The notes below the pieces were generated by a model that was given only the letters and a program-made list of their open reading frames with translations, was not told where the DNA came from and made no database searches. A stretch of 64,000 bases of DNA from assembly GCA_037951105.1 (NCBI GenBank), contig JBAMJV010003121.1:248001-312000 (forward strand), given 5' to 3'. How positions within the stretch are numbered: the first letter of the stretch is position 1; each line of letters starts with the position of its first letter. Below, in pieces: positions 33,401 to 47,201 of the stretch. Source of the stretch: Echinarachnius parma. Lineage: Eukaryota; Echinodermata; Echinoidea; Clypeasteroida; Echinarachniidae. Made by a program: the position numbers and the translations under genes.

Positions 33401-36400
33401 GTGTGTGTTTTTCTTTGCCGCCGTATATGAACCTTTTTGGTGTGTATGTGTATGTTTGTGTGTGTATGCATGTGTGTTTATGTTCTGCTTACAAGTAGTA
33501 GCTAGCCCATGTAGCTTGTGATTGATTGAACGAGTCCTTCATTTCTTTGAAATCATAACACTACTTTGTGTTTGAATGTCGATCCAACATAAAACAATAA
33601 TGTTGATTAACCATTTCCAATATATGACTTTCATATTTCCTACATTTTGATAACATCACAGGCATGACTAATGAGTACAATCACTCTGGTTAGTATTCAC
33701 TATCATTATTTACATTTGTAGAAATATTTGTGTTCGCTTCTTGTTCATTTTTTGCTGTTTATTTGCTTCTTTCTTCCTTCTATGAATTTCTTGCTGTTGT
33801 TTTTAGTATTTGTAAAGGAATTGCAAACATTTTTCAGCTCATTGAGGGCTTCTGTGGTCTATATTAAAGCATTTAGAAGTGCCAGTGTCAATTCTAATTC
33901 ATAAAGCCACTAGAGTGTATGATATGCAATTATGCACACTGAATTTAGTCTAAAACCAATGATGTCAAAGTTAACATCTCTTCACTGATGATGGAGAGTG
34001 TAACTGTGTATACATGTAACCAGCACTGGGCTAATATTTGCATAGAACTTCTCCCACCAAACTTGTACTACACATCATCGATCGAGTCATCGCAGGGAAA
34101 TAGACTCGGAAAAGACCCTAATGAATGATGATGCTTGGCTGTGTAATGTGGGTGATCAGTCATATGACTACATAATGTCTGGCTAATATCCAGCTTGCCT
34201 TGTTATGAGTGTATTTATCTTCTGTTTTTTTTTTAACCCATTCCCTTTGAGATTCTGAAATTGCCATAGACTTTGTACATAGCCCACTAAGCTTTACCGT
34301 AACAATAGCAAGGAGTTAAAGAGCTCATAATTATAATAAGCATTTGAAGCATGTTTCAGGCCAATACCTTTTACTTGGTAAAGATTTGCTTGAAACATGT
34401 TTCAAATCGCTGACTGTGAGTTTCTAAAAGGAGATATATATGCTCAAAATGCTCATGGAAGGGAAAAGGGGTTTTCCATAAAGTGATTCTTTTAAAAAAA
34501 TGATGTCATTGTGTTCTATACTCATGCTTTCAGACTGTTCAAAAGTCTTTTTCATTTAATCATTTCGTTATACCATTTGAACATTATTTGTTTGATTATA
34601 AGATATCATTAATACATGCCATTTCACTTAGGAATCAAGTAACATTTTCTGAATGCACCCAAGTCACTTGCATTTAAATAGTGGTTCTTAATGCCTGGTT
34701 GCTTTCCTCTTACTTTTTTTTTTATAGAAGTATGACACCAGTTAATGTTTTTGCACATTTTTCTTTGACATTGAGATAGTTCATGATTTACTTTGAAGGG
34801 AAAAAAATCCCAGGATCGGAGTTACGGGGGGGGGGGGGGGGGGGGGGGGGAAGGGGATAAGGAAGAGTGGAAATAACTGGAAAAAAGGGAGAACAAAAGG
34901 GAGATACACATAATAAAAAGAAATGGGGTACAGCTAGGTAATACAGAAATGGGAAAAGAGACTGTTTGGGTGGGGGGGGGGGGGGGGGGGGGCAAAGAAC
35001 AATACAGGAAGTAGAGAAAACAAGAAAGAAAAGAAAACAATTATGGCTTTGTATCGATCACCAGGTCTGGTGAGTGTAGAGCAATTGGCGACGATGGCTA
35101 GAGGGGGTAGAAGAATTGATTGACGCACACTTTTTCCCCACTTGTTTCTTTAATTTCAGTCCATGCATTCGTGCGCAATATTTGTACCCCTTCGTCTTAC
35201 TCAGCGCATCCTTTGGGGGGCAATATAATATGCATATTTTGTGTACAAAAACAATATTGAATTATTGATCGGGAATTGTTGAATGCCTACTTTTATTGAT
35301 TTCAGACTTGTAGGTGAGAGAAATCTCATAAGTTTGAGGTACTCTGGGGAAGAAATTAAAACTGAATATTGCATTTTTCCTTCTTTGATAAGTTTTTCCA
35401 ATGCATGATGCAGAATTCATCTTCTTTGCGCTCATTGTTTAGAATCTGTGGTGCCTCGCAGCTAAAGTGGCGCGGTTTAAAAGATGAATATCAATCGGAA
35501 TCGATTCAAGACATTGATCTTGCGTGCATGTGCTCGTGGGCAAATGTTTTTCACGAAAACATGAATCCATGAAAGTTTGGTGCGTCATGCAAGAAACAGT
35601 TCTTTACAAACAACTGTACAATGTGAATCACAGGATAGCATTTAATATACCGTAAAAAATTAGGCTAAATGTATCAAGAAATTAATTTTGTTCTGCACAA
35701 AGATAAACACACAAACACTGAACTGAGAGTGGTTACATTACACTAAAAAGGACTTTATGTGACGAATTGCTGCACTTTAAAAGGGCTATAGATTTTCACT
35801 ATCTATAATGGAAAAGGTCAATCTTAATTAACTCAAATCACTGTGTCTTTTTCTCCAGAGATTTAAAGCACTTTCTAAGCTCTGTAATTGATAAGAAGTA
35901 AAGAGAGTTTCACAAGAAAATGAGAAGGAAATAGAAGCCTTCCTAAAACCTTTCAAAAGATACCTCCCTCAAACCTTTCTATCGATCCATGGCACCGCCA
36001 AACGACGATTAGATTTATCTAATGTCGGGCCGCGAGGGTAGCCCATTCATGTTTCTCACCCCTATAACACCTAATGTATGTAATGCATCCTGGTTTAATT
36101 AAATTCATCCAAACCAACATTAACAATAAATAATCCACTGTACGTCCACTAGGAGACAAATACCAACGAGTGAATGAAACAAAACAGTCACATGAAATTA
36201 ATATAATTGACTTGCAGAATATGATAGCAATCTACTCCTCTCCAAACTTAGATCGACGTTTTTATGGCCTCTTTTACATTTAATTGCAATCTTTTACTGT
36301 CGGCCCTTACCGTAAAAATTGAAATTAAATGTAAAAGAGGCCATGAAAACGACAGATTTGTCGATCTACTCCAATCTAAGCTTACAGAATATATACCTAT

Positions 36401-36833
36401 TTAATTCATAAAAATATGAAATATGTCCTTGTTTGTAAACTCTTTAGTAACAATTGATTTATTCTGGTAAGGACTGTCTTATATATTTCATTCACAAGCT
36501 TACAGAATATATATTTCATTCATAAAAATATGAAATATGTCCTTGTTTGTAAATTATAAGTTTTATAACAATTGATTTATTCTGGTAAGGACTGTCTTAA
36601 AAACTTCAAATTGCGACAAAAACTACACAGAAGTGTCAAATAATCTTGGATAATATACTTACCCTACCGACTGCAATTTGACAGGAATATATAATATAGT
36701 TGTATTATAATATGCCGCGTCGTCGTGGATTTCAAGTAAAAAACAGTCACCGTGTCACTAACGAATAACCACGGGGAACGAGCGGGCTGCTCGCTGGCAA
36801 GCTACCTACGGCCGTTTCCGTTGTGTTTTCTCT
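30460..36833. other. Region without a supportable gene
   Basis: Mostly AT-rich DNA with a TG tract (33,389-33,410), two poly(G) runs (34,826-34,850 and 34,972-34,992), a hairpin at about 36,250-36,352 and a ~115 bp direct duplication at 36,380-36,600. A short open stretch near 33,175-33,265 (LSLDEEQQFIRALFLADDKY) looks protein-like but has no partner exon. Confidence 0.5.
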
Positions 36834-37060
36834 TACCTTTTAATTATGTCGTCCGCTGGAAAATCCACCAACAACAAAATATATCACTTTGGTCGCCATA
36901 ATGGGCCTCCACGCCCAATGTCAAGTCCTGGCCACGGAATTTTCCACTTAAAAATCCACAAATATGCGTCTCAGCTCTGGAATCGAACTCCGCCGCAGGT
37001 TCAGTTGGGGTGAAAACCAACGTAAACACGAATAGAGTCCCGAGTCACCTGTAGCTAGCT
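36834..37060 (-). other. Possible 5' UTR exon and promoter area
   Basis: On the minus strand an AAAAG|GTAAGAG donor at about 36,838 follows a CpG-richer stretch than its surroundings. An open frame upstream closes just before the donor, so if the exon is real it is untranslated. It could be the first exon of the THSD7-like gene, but no linking coding exon was found. Confidence 0.3.
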
Positions 37061-37652
37061 TGCTTATCTACCATAGGAATACACGGTTGTCTTCCATGCA
37101 TAAACTGTATACAAAAGTTGTACAGATGTGACGATAGCACGAGATGCACTGCACTGCACTGGTATTGGTGTACACGATTTCTTGTATCTCGCAGATAGGG
37201 ATGCATGCAGCTGATCAACATATGGGTCAGATTCGTCCATTAAATCCCCGGGGTGACAATAAATCAAATGAAATGTGAACTTTCTGGGGCGCTCGTTTAG
37301 AACTAGCGGGGATGATCCAAAACTTTTTTTTATGTAGGTCATGAAAAATCGAAATTTTTATAGGAAAAAAATAAGGTGTAAGAATCATTTATGCACTTTT
37401 TTTTCTTTGAGAATGAAAAGAGAGAAAATAAAAGGAGGGTTGTTTCGGGAAGCGGTTTAGCGAAGCAAAAACTTAGAAGGAAATAATAAACTGGGTGGTA
37501 AAAACTTCTCTTGACTAATTGCCATAATGGCTTATGAAAGCCTCTGATACATGAAATAAACTTGAACAAAATGAGACAAAACTGGATAAGAGATCATTTG
37601 TTTGGACTGGATCATTTCATCTGGGAAAGTATTTGAACAAATTATCATCCGG

Positions 37653-37676
37653 GGGCGGGGGGGGGGGGGGGGGGGC
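37653..37676. repeat. Poly(G) run
   Basis: About 20 uninterrupted G with one early break. It is one of some twenty such runs in the window. Confidence 0.9.
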
Positions 37677-37840
37677 ATCATGTCTTTGGTCAAATAAGGA
37701 GTTTGGGGGCAAAATTATGTCAATTTAAGACAATTATCATACGCATTTGAGGCAGCCATAGTGGCATATAGCGAGGGAGAGGGGATCCTGGGCTCGAGCC
37801 CCCTCCCCCCCCCCCCCCCCCAACCTGCGAGCGCCTAAAT

Positions 37841-38285
37841 GTGAGCTGCTCCAGGTGGGGTCCAGGGGGTCGAGCCCCCGTAAGTGAGAGCCACACCAGG
37901 TGGGGTCCAGGGGGCCGAGCCCCCATAAGTGAGAGCCACACCAGGTGGGGTCCAGGGGGGCGAGCCCCCATAAGTGAGAGCCGCACCAGGTGGGGTCCAG
38001 GGGGCCGAGCCCCCATAAGTGAGAGCCGCACCAGGTGGGGTCCAAGGGGCTGAGCCCCCATAAGTGAGAGCCACACAGTGTGGGGTCCAAGGGGCCGAGC
38101 CCCCATAAGTGAGAGCCACACAGTGTGGGGTCCAAGGGGCAGAGCCCCCATAAGTGAGAGCCACACAGTGTGGGGTCCAAGGGGCCGAGCCCCCATAAGT
38201 GAGAGCCGCACCAGGTGGGGCCCAAGGGGCCAAGCCCCCATAAGTGAGAGCCACACCAGATGGGGTCCAGGGGGAGCCAGATGTA
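37841..38285. repeat. 60-bp minisatellite, about 7 copies
   Basis: Unit GTGGGGTCCA(A/G)GGGG..GAGCC CCC ATAAGTGAGAGCC, close to 60 bases. The length is a multiple of three and there are no stops, so several frames stay open on both strands and encode 20-residue repeats. I treat these as artefacts. Confidence 0.93.
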
Positions 38286-39663
38286 GTTAGACAAAAATAC
38301 TCCCCCCACCCCCACCCCTCCACCGCCCTTTCCCTCTCTCTGGAAAATGTATGTATTTAAGATAATAGACAAGTTGGGGTGGGGTGGAGGAGGAGGGGGA
38401 GATGGAGATTGGAAGACAAAAATCATAGCAAGAATAATTTATAACAAATTAATAGCCCAAAATACACAGGCGTAGTGTGGGCATGCTGATTGAAGGGCAC
38501 TCTCTGAGTAAATTTGACATATGATTTCCCTTATCTGTTTAATTTTTTTGTGTAAAATTATGAGGATACTAGGGGTGTGGTGGGGATGGGAGGGGACTGC
38601 GATTATATGTAGATTTTTGGCTGATTCGACAAAACTTTAGTTTGAAATGCATTGTGTAATGATATTTTGATTTTACATAATGTCACCCCTGTGAAACCAA
38701 ACAAGTTTTCTTAGATGAAACCTTACAAAATACAAAGTTGTATTTTTCTTTGTTTATGGTTTGCTTATACAACTTGCTGTGTTTCTGTTTGCATTCAACA
38801 CATGAATCGTCATTTTCTAATGTTTTTATTGACTTACACAACAGTGTGCGTATCTATGTGTTATGAACACGTGACACATTTATTTTCTGTATTTTGTATT
38901 GACCTTTATAATTTCTGTGTCTCTACTAGCTGGTATGATAAAATGTATATACATCATATACACATCATAAACATCATGTACATCATTATTTCCTATATGT
39001 TGAACGTCATATATTTCTACAAATAAACATACATTATTATTTTTATATGGTTTTACCTACTTCATGTTTATATCATACATATCATGTACATCATTATTTT
39101 CTATATGTTTGTATTTGACATTAATATATAACATCATATATTTCTACATTAATAAACATACATTATTATTTTCATATGGTTTTATTTTATCTGCAATAAC
39201 ACATAGTCTTTATAGATATCAAGCATTAATATTTTCAATATGTATTATTGTATTGACTTACAAATTGATGTGTACAGTACAATGAACCATAACTTCTTTT
39301 GTTTATATCTGAATAATAGATAAGACAGTAGTTGTCTTGCAAATTCTGCTGAATCGGGCCAATATTCTGTTTCACTTATATATGCTTACAAAATTGCAGA
39401 AATAAAAACACATAAACAAATATAAGCATTGTTTATATGTTTTTGTTGTATTATTCATGAAATGTGCGGTTTAGGGAAAATACAAACTTTATTCGACCAA
39501 ATATTTGTCTAAATATTTTATGGGGAAAATGCGTTATGAACAAGATATAATCCACAAATAGAATGTTATTAACTTATAACTAACATGATCGATTTGGTGA
39601 GTCTCTGAAATCATCTTGAATTACAGAAAATGTGTGTCCCACTATTATAAAAATGAGAAGATG

Positions 39664-40241
39664 CCCAGGTAGCAAGCCAACGTTGGACCAACGTTGGAAT
39701 CTCGAAACTCGTTGGAAGTTGGATACCAACGTTGGACCAACGTAGGATTAACGTTGGATTCTCGCAACTCCTTGAAAGTTGAAATCTGGTTGGATACCAA
39801 CGTTGGTCCAACGTTGGATTAACGTTGGATTCTCGCAACTCCTTGGAAGTTGAAATCTGGTTGGATACCAACGTTGGTCCAACGTTGGATTAACGTTGGA
39901 TTCTCGCAACTCCTTGGAAGTTGAAATCTGGTTGGATACCAACGTTGGTCCAACGTTGGATTAACGTTGGATTCTCGCAACTCCTTGGAAGTTGAAAGCA
40001 GGTTGGATGCCAACGTTGGTCCAACGTTGGAAATTTGCCAACTCGTTGGACGTTGGACAGACTTATTGGACCAACGTTGATCCAAGGTTGGTATTTTGTT
40101 TTCGCCAACGTTGGAGCAGCGTTGGTTGGGCGTACGCAAGCAACGTTGGTCCAACGTTGCCGGAAAACGTTGGACCAACGTTGCCAAACAAATTGGACAA
40201 CGTTGGTCCAACGATGGACCAACTTTGGCTTGCTACCTGGG
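39664..40241. mobile_element. CAACGTTGG-word element with CCCAGGTAGCAAGCC ends
   Basis: A 578 bp element with perfect inverted ends CCCAGGTAGCAAGCCAA. The body is dozens of CAACGTTGG and GTTGGTCCAACGTTGG words, partly arranged as four ~71 bp tandem units. There is no transposase. The palindromic word makes the whole element self-complementary on many scales. Confidence 0.92.
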
Positions 40242-40783
40242 TCATGATGCAAAATTAGAATTATTACAATTTGTAGCTGTTTACACATTAATTAAGAAAC
40301 GAATTAAGAATCTACGATACTAAAGTTGATTTACTATTCAAATATTACAATATATTTTCTTATATATGTTTAGGTATGACTTTGTGTATGTGTGATGTGC
40401 ACACATCTTTATGTATGTAGGGAAATGTGTGTGTGTGTGTGTGTGTTTGTATGTCCGCCTTTCTGTCTTTGCATTTCTGTTAATTATGGCAGGATTATTT
40501 TATGTAAGTTTTTTATTTCTAATTGTGAAGCCACATAAAAATACATCATCCCCATCTTTCTCTTTGTAGTGAGCATCGCATTGAAATATCTCATCTCGGC
40601 CATAAACACATCATTGCCATACTCTTGTATGACTTCAAAAAGGATATTTACTGTCATTATCGTCACAAATACTAAATTTGTTGATGATAATCTTTGCCGA
40701 GTTGCACATGTTTTTCAACGATAAAGTTCTGTACCTATGGCTTCCTTGTGTCATGTCGTTTTGGCGATTGACGGTAGAGTGAG

Positions 40784-40798
40784 CGGGGGGGGGGGGGG
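40784..40798. repeat. Poly(G) run followed by GGAGGGG repeats
   Basis: A pure G tract that continues as GGTGGAGGGG units to about 40,817. Confidence 0.85.
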
Positions 40799-42091
40799 GT
40801 GGAGGGGGTGGAGGGGTGTACATGGCCCTTTTCCTTGGAGATTACTACCCCCTCACTGTTTCTTATTGCAGGGAAGTAAAACTACAAACAAAAATTGTCT
40901 TTGGTACCCTAACCCTAACCCTCAAATGAGCCCCCCTCTTCCCCTCCCCTCTGTGGCTATAGATGCCGAGTATGCCACTCTGGTTTGGATCATTATGAAA
41001 CCATAACCTCCTTGGGTTACTTTTGTTCTGTATGTTTCTTTATTACAGTTTACAGTTGATATGCTTTCCTTTAATTAGCGCTGTATGTAGACTTGGAATA
41101 CAGGATGCCCTTGCCTGAACATTTAATTCTCCTTTTCCTTCTTTCTCTCTTTTTGTTCTTTCTTTGTGCATTTTTTATTCTGCTAATTGTTTTTTTTTTG
41201 TTTTTTAAAAAAAATTTTATGGGGGGGGGGGGGGTTCATATTTGCATATTTGCATCTACTGGTTAATAATTTCCTTTTCTTTTTTTGTTTATTTCAACTT
41301 ATAGTGTGCAATCATCCGATGCAAACCTACATGTATTTTTCATAAATCAAGTTGTTTACCAAATCATGGTATGATAACCATGGTAACCACAATGTATGTA
41401 AAACCTTGTTCCATCCAGAACTTTCATCAATATTTGTTCCTACTTTGTAACATATAGATAGCACTGGTTTGTAAAGATTATGTTTGAAATTCTACAGTTT
41501 TATTATCATGATGAATTTTCATAATTACCACTTTCATATAATGCCATGAAAATATGAAAAAATTAGTATTTAATTGAGATCAAAAACAGATCTTTTATTG
41601 CCAGAGTCTATTTCAAATATTTGTTTTAATTTTTTGTACAAATGGGCAAAATAGTTTGGAAGGGGGTAATACAAGGTATAGAACACGAGAGGGCGTACTT
41701 GCACAAAGAATACACAGCACTATAATCAAAGTAAATGCATATCACATGTTAAGAGTGTAAAAAGTATTACTGTTATCATTATCAAATATCATGAAACTTT
41801 CCTGACGTATTACAAACATGTATCTTGTGATTTCATTACGCATTTCTTGCATATGTGTATTTGCTGTCAATTTAATATTATTATTTTGTATAAAATGTAT
41901 ACAATCCAGTCACTAAGCTGGCAATAAAACTTTAAAACTTTAACAAATTTAATTACAATCATTATCAATAATTTTTGGAACATACATGAAACAATTACAG
42001 TGGAACCTGTAATAAAGAGCTCTGATATAACAAATCCATTTTACAACCAGATCATTTGACTTGTATGATCTCTTTATATTTTTACCCCGAT

Positions 42092-42487
42092 ATGGGCAAT
42101 TCCAGCGACACATTTGAGAATTGTCATGACTTTCCAATACCACTTCTAAGCGATTAACCTTTCTAACATCTGGCTTTTACATGGATTACAAAGCAATGGC
42201 CAAGTTAAATATACAGTGCAAGCTTCAGAACAATATGTGCTCTTCATTGTTCAGCAGTTATTCCACAAAATGTGCATGGTCACAGACATTACATATTTTG
42301 GCAAAATATGTTATGTCCGTGATGGTGCACCATTTTGTGAAATAACTGAACAATGAATAAAGAAAATTTGAATTGTGTATTTAACTTCCATTACTTTGTA
42401 ATAGAAAGGTTCATCTTTAAGAAGTGGTATTGGAAAAGTCATGAAAATTCTCAAATTTGTAATGTCTGTGACGCTGGATTTGCCCAT
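42092..42487. mobile_element. Palindromic MITE, TATGGGCAA ends
   Basis: Arms of about 195 bases run from TATGGGCAATTCCAGCG to CGCTGGATTTGCCCATA, with diverged arms meeting near 42,300. It is non-coding. Confidence 0.82.
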
Positions 42488-42519
42488 ATAATAATAAAAA
42501 GGTAATTTTCATGGTCCCA

Positions 42520-42720
42520 AGGTCATGGTCACCGAGCAAGGTCAAGCAAGTGTCCGCCTCATGGACAGGAGGTTCCGGGTTAAAACCCAGACCGGGTCAT
42601 ACCAAAGACTTTTAAAATGGTACTTTCTGCCTTCTAGCCAGGTGCTCAGTATTTATAGAATTGAGAAGGGAAAGTTAAATACATGGAGTTACCAGTGGAC
42701 TGGCCCATTTCTGTAACTTT
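42520..42720 (+). mobile_element. tRNA-derived SINE
   Basis: A pol III B-box-like GGTTCCGGGTTAAAACCC follows an A-box-like stretch. Downstream come GACCGGGTCATACCAAAGAC and a CTTCTAGCCAGGTGCTCAG body. The layout is that of tRNA-headed SINEs of marine invertebrates. Confidence 0.75.
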
Positions 42721-45700
42721 CACTACATAGTAGACGTGTGGCCTAAAAAATAATAATAACAAGGTAATTGTCATAGTCCAAAGGTCCTCGCTATAAGAAG
42801 GTTCCACTGTAAATGTTTCCCAAACAACCATTCATTAACTCAAGTTTCAAACTTACATCACAAGTGACACAAATATATTTTTTTCAGAAAAATTAGCATT
42901 TAGCAAGTTATATTTTGTTACTGTACACGTAGCATTCATATATCAGTATTATTATGCAATGTATTTTTTTGTACAAACAAGCTACACATTTTCTGTTTAT
43001 TTGCAACAAAACATTTCTTTCAGCAAAATGATAATTGAATACACTATTGCAAGGTTAAATAATTGTAATTGATACAAAAGGAGTACTGGGAAAAAATGTA
43101 CAGATGCATACATACACACATATATATTGTATGTACAGTATGATGAAGTAGAATATATAAATACACTATACTGAACAAATACATCAGGTACATAACATGA
43201 ACATTCATACTTTTAATACATTAGCTGTACTTGTTAAAACTTTCTTTTATAAACTTGGCAAAAATGAAAGAGAGCTTTTGTAATAAACAAATGAGAAATA
43301 CACTTTTTGATACACCTATTAAACATGGATAGTAATTTTGGTATAACATGCATTATCCATGTTAAGTTCAAGTTAAATGCTACAATTGAATTGAACTTTC
43401 TCTCTCACTTTTATTTTAAAATAATTTATATGTACATTTATCACTGCCCCAAAAAATAAAATATCCAACTTTCTTATTAGGTCATCATAATACACAATTC
43501 TTCAGCCTCAACAAATAATTAAAATTGGTATACTCTTTAGAAAAAAAAAGAATTTCTCTCCAGTAATCATGCCAAACCGTTGTATCATAAAAATAACATC
43601 AGACCAGAATGGCATTGGCAGGTTAAACAAATTTACTCTGTCCTTCTTTCCTCACTTTTTTTTTACTTAACATGTTCCCTCCTAAATTCAACATAGACTT
43701 TAATAAATACTTGTACAGGGACCACCAGGTTCCCTTCGAATGCAATAGGTTAATAGGTATTAAATAGTAACATCTTACACACATAATAACACTTTTGTCA
43801 GTTAAACATATACAGAATACCTGCGTATATTGACAACCCAATGAGAAACAAGAATTGTTACCATGGTAGATAGATGGCACCTAGAGGTACAAGCAAATCA
43901 CTCATTTCAGTGGCCACTATGGGCAGGTGGCTGCTAAGACAGGTTGACGTATGTTTTTTTAGTGGAATGTGCAAAATACTTTGTCGTGATTGTCATCGCA
44001 TTAAAACACTGGAAGATAAATACATAATGTCGTCATGTTATCATATCATACACTAGACTTGTTTGTCTCGATTGGCCCAAAATTTTGACTGGATAAAAAG
44101 TCTTTAATTGCACAAACCTATAGTTTTCAATCGTTGCCACACCAAGTTTATATAAAATATCAACCAATCAAATAAGAATAGTCATGAAGAAAATGGTGAT
44201 CAAAAAGGCTCGCATTAAGATGGCATCACAATTTGAATAGCAAGCTTAAACAAAAACATCATTGGTCCTTTTTTTTCCAAATCAAAACAAAAACATTTTC
44301 TTTCCGCAATTTTAAAACTTATTTAAAACTTTATCTGGTACACACAGGAAGAATATTTGGAGATAATTAAAATATTTTTAAAAGAAAGACTCATTCAAAT
44401 AAAAAAAGAAGGAAATATGGTTATCAGTTAAGAATAAAAGATTTCTAGTAAATGGAAAAACATACCACTTTATTAATATAAAGCAGTAATGAGTTGCAAG
44501 AGGCTTACAGGCGTATTTTGTTTTTGTGATGTACTAATATTTAAAAAATGAAGAGAAATAAGGTCTATTTGTGCAAGATAGAATGTTATTTCATAGTTTA
44601 CTACTGTAAAACAAAGTTACAATCAGATTTAAAAAGTTCAAAAATATTTAGATTTTGATAATCTGCAACAATCTATTAAACACTTTCAATTTACATGTAC
44701 TTTCATTGGTAGTTTTATATGTATACACTAATTTAAAGCAACATACATGTACATCGATCTTTGTTGAAAAGGATGAATGAAAGACACGTACAAACATAAT
44801 TACATCTCAATATTCGAAAGATTTGAATATCAATTTGTTGATAATTCAGCAAATACCTCTTGTTCAACTAACAATCACCCTTTTCATATTGGAACACAGT
44901 CGAAGCTTAAAGTGATACATTAACTTCATATTGGAAGACAGTCGAAGCTTAAAGTGAAACATTAACTTCATAAGACTTGTCCAAAAGTGATATTTGAATC
45001 TTCAATCAAATACCAATATCATTGTAAGATTCTTCTGAATGATATGTTCATAGTAAAGAGAACACTATTTACCTAGTGAAAAATGTCCAGAATTCGTAAA
45101 TCAGATGAGCGGTGCCATCTTGCGAACGTCTTGTGCACGGTGTGTTATACACACTGACTCAGTGTTTATGCAGTGCGCACATACTAGCCTACTTCAAAAC
45201 GGTGATCTGTGGTGCAGTGCAACCTACGCATGCCAATCTTTAACTTGTCCCAAGCTTAGGCCATGAAAAATAAATGGTTGGATTGGCATAACCCGCCCGC
45301 CCCTAAAAATACCGGCGCTAATGCACGCCGACCCTAGAGGTTTTTTCTGATTTTTTTTTATTTTTTAATAATAATAAAAAATAAATGAATAAATAAAAAA
45401 TTGCAATAGAATTTGCAATTGCGATGTGTTATGTGTGTGTTTTTGTGTATTTGTGCGAAGAAAAAAAAAAAAGAAAAAAAAAAAGAAAGAAAAAATCCCT
45501 ACCGACCTACCCTAATTTTTGGTTGCCCGTTACTGCAATCAAACAATTTTTTTTTTTTGTGCCTTAGTAGGAAAAAAATGTAACATTTGTTTTTCAGGAG
45601 CTTCTTTTCGAGCACGCCTGCATGAAAATAGCATTCAACAATTTGTTTTGCATTGAGCTCTATGCAAACTTACAAGGGCTCTCTTATGATTTTTTTGGGG

Positions 45701-46803
45701 CCCTTATTTTTTGCACTGAGTATTTGTTCACCGAAGCTTAGCTTAAATCAGGCCTGACCCAGACCTAGACCATGTTCTAATATGAACGGGGTGAATGTCA
45801 TAAGTACATTGTAGCTGACAAAATGTGCCAATATTTGAATAGGTTAAGTTAAAAAAAACATTACTTTACATACAGCCTCTTATGTTTAAAAAAAAGGGTA
45901 ACATAATCATAGACGGAACAGAATACATTCAGCTTTCATAGTGAGTGAAAAACCTATTAAATATAATTGCATCAAAAGGAATACAAAAAGGTGAATACAC
46001 TAAGTATCTCTAATTTCATGTTGTGCTTCATTAAATAACTAAGCATGACAAAAAGTGAATACTACTATTAGAATTTGATTTATATTGTGCATTAAATAAT
46101 AATTTTCAACTTATTTTAAATAGAATTGAATAGAATCATTCTTAACTAAACATGTCAACCGACTGTGATATCAAATTGTGAGTACATTCTGGTAATAACA
46201 CATTTTATGATATGGTAGAACATTGCGAAATCATGGCTGGTCAATAGAGGCTTGGAAAGCAAGGTTGGACTATTCAAAGTTAAATTGGCAAACAACATGT
46301 GGGAAGACACTGATACAGACAGCTTCATGCACATTTAAGGCACATAAAATATTTTTAAAATAGATGCATTTTGTTCAGCAAATTAAAGCCCTGTTGCAGT
46401 CTGGGGATACCACTTTCTTAACCCATTCAAGATGATTTGATTTTTGTATAAAACACATACACTGTACTTCATAGACCCTAGCCAGAGTATTTTCGGAACC
46501 AGTCCTTAACCCGTCCAGGACGGACTGATTTTTACTACAACATGTATTCTCCATAGACCCTAGGCGGAGTATTTTTGGAACCAGTCCTTAATGGGTTAAA
46601 ATGTCCTGGAGAATCTCTCCTAATTATTACAGTACAAATGACATATGAAAAAGTATTACTTCCGTGATTTAGTAAATAGTGTGGATTCCATTTTCGTGCG
46701 ATGCCTCACCCTTTCCTTACAAGAGTTGATTGAATTATCTTTGGGTTAGAGCCAGGTTTACATAGCATCTGACTTCCACGAGCATCGAAAAGGGTTATAT
46801 GGG

Positions 46804-46880
46804 GATGTCCCCGGCTCAATGGTTGAGCACCGATCTAGCAACCCGGAGGTCTCGGGTTCGATTCCAGGCGAAGCCTATTT
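46804..46880 (+). mobile_element. tRNA-like SINE head
   Basis: GGCTCAATGGTTGAGCA (A box) and GGTTCGATTCC (B box) are correctly spaced, and a TCTAGCAACCCGGAG stretch resembles an anticodon arm. The acceptor stem does not pair well, so this is a tRNA-derived SINE or tRNA relic rather than a working tRNA. Confidence 0.6.
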
Positions 46881-47201
46881 TTCTTTGCACATTTTCAATC
46901 ACATATATATCAGGTCAGTTTGGCTATGTTTGAAATCATGTACATTAGGGATACAATAGAAGCACATCACAGTGATCACACGAGGGCAGCATAGCAGTAC
47001 ATGATAGCTAGCACATCGATAGTAAATTCTTAACCTGTTCATGACAACTTGACTCTGGTATAACATGCATTCTCCGTAGACCCCAGCCGAAGCATTATAA
47101 TTATAATTATAATGCTCCTGTAGAGGCTAATGATACCTTAAATTCATAGACAAGATATGCTCTGTGTATTATGTGTGAGAAGCAGCTGACCTTACTCTAT
47201 A

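Larger units (their letters stand above)
41998..42809. mobile_element. CAGTGGAACCT-ended MITE, TA-flanked, with two nested insertions
   Basis: The ends CAGTGGAACCT and AGGTTCCACTG are inverted and bordered by TA, as in Tigger/pogo-type elements. The interior is interrupted by a palindromic element at about 42,092-42,487 and a tRNA-derived SINE at about 42,520-42,720. Confidence 0.8.

Noticed and set aside
37720-38426. Open frames of 160-230 codons on the minus strand and 70 codons on the plus strand
   Set aside because: They follow from a 60-bp tandem repeat whose length is a multiple of three and which lacks stops in several frames. There is no splice or start context.
39611-40323. Several overlapping open frames with NVGPTL-type repeats
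   Set aside because: Translation of the CAACGTTGG element. Frames are open on both strands because of the palindromic word.
46804-46880. Functional tRNA gene
   Set aside because: A and B boxes are present, but the acceptor stem does not pair and no clear anticodon loop closes, so it is called a SINE head.
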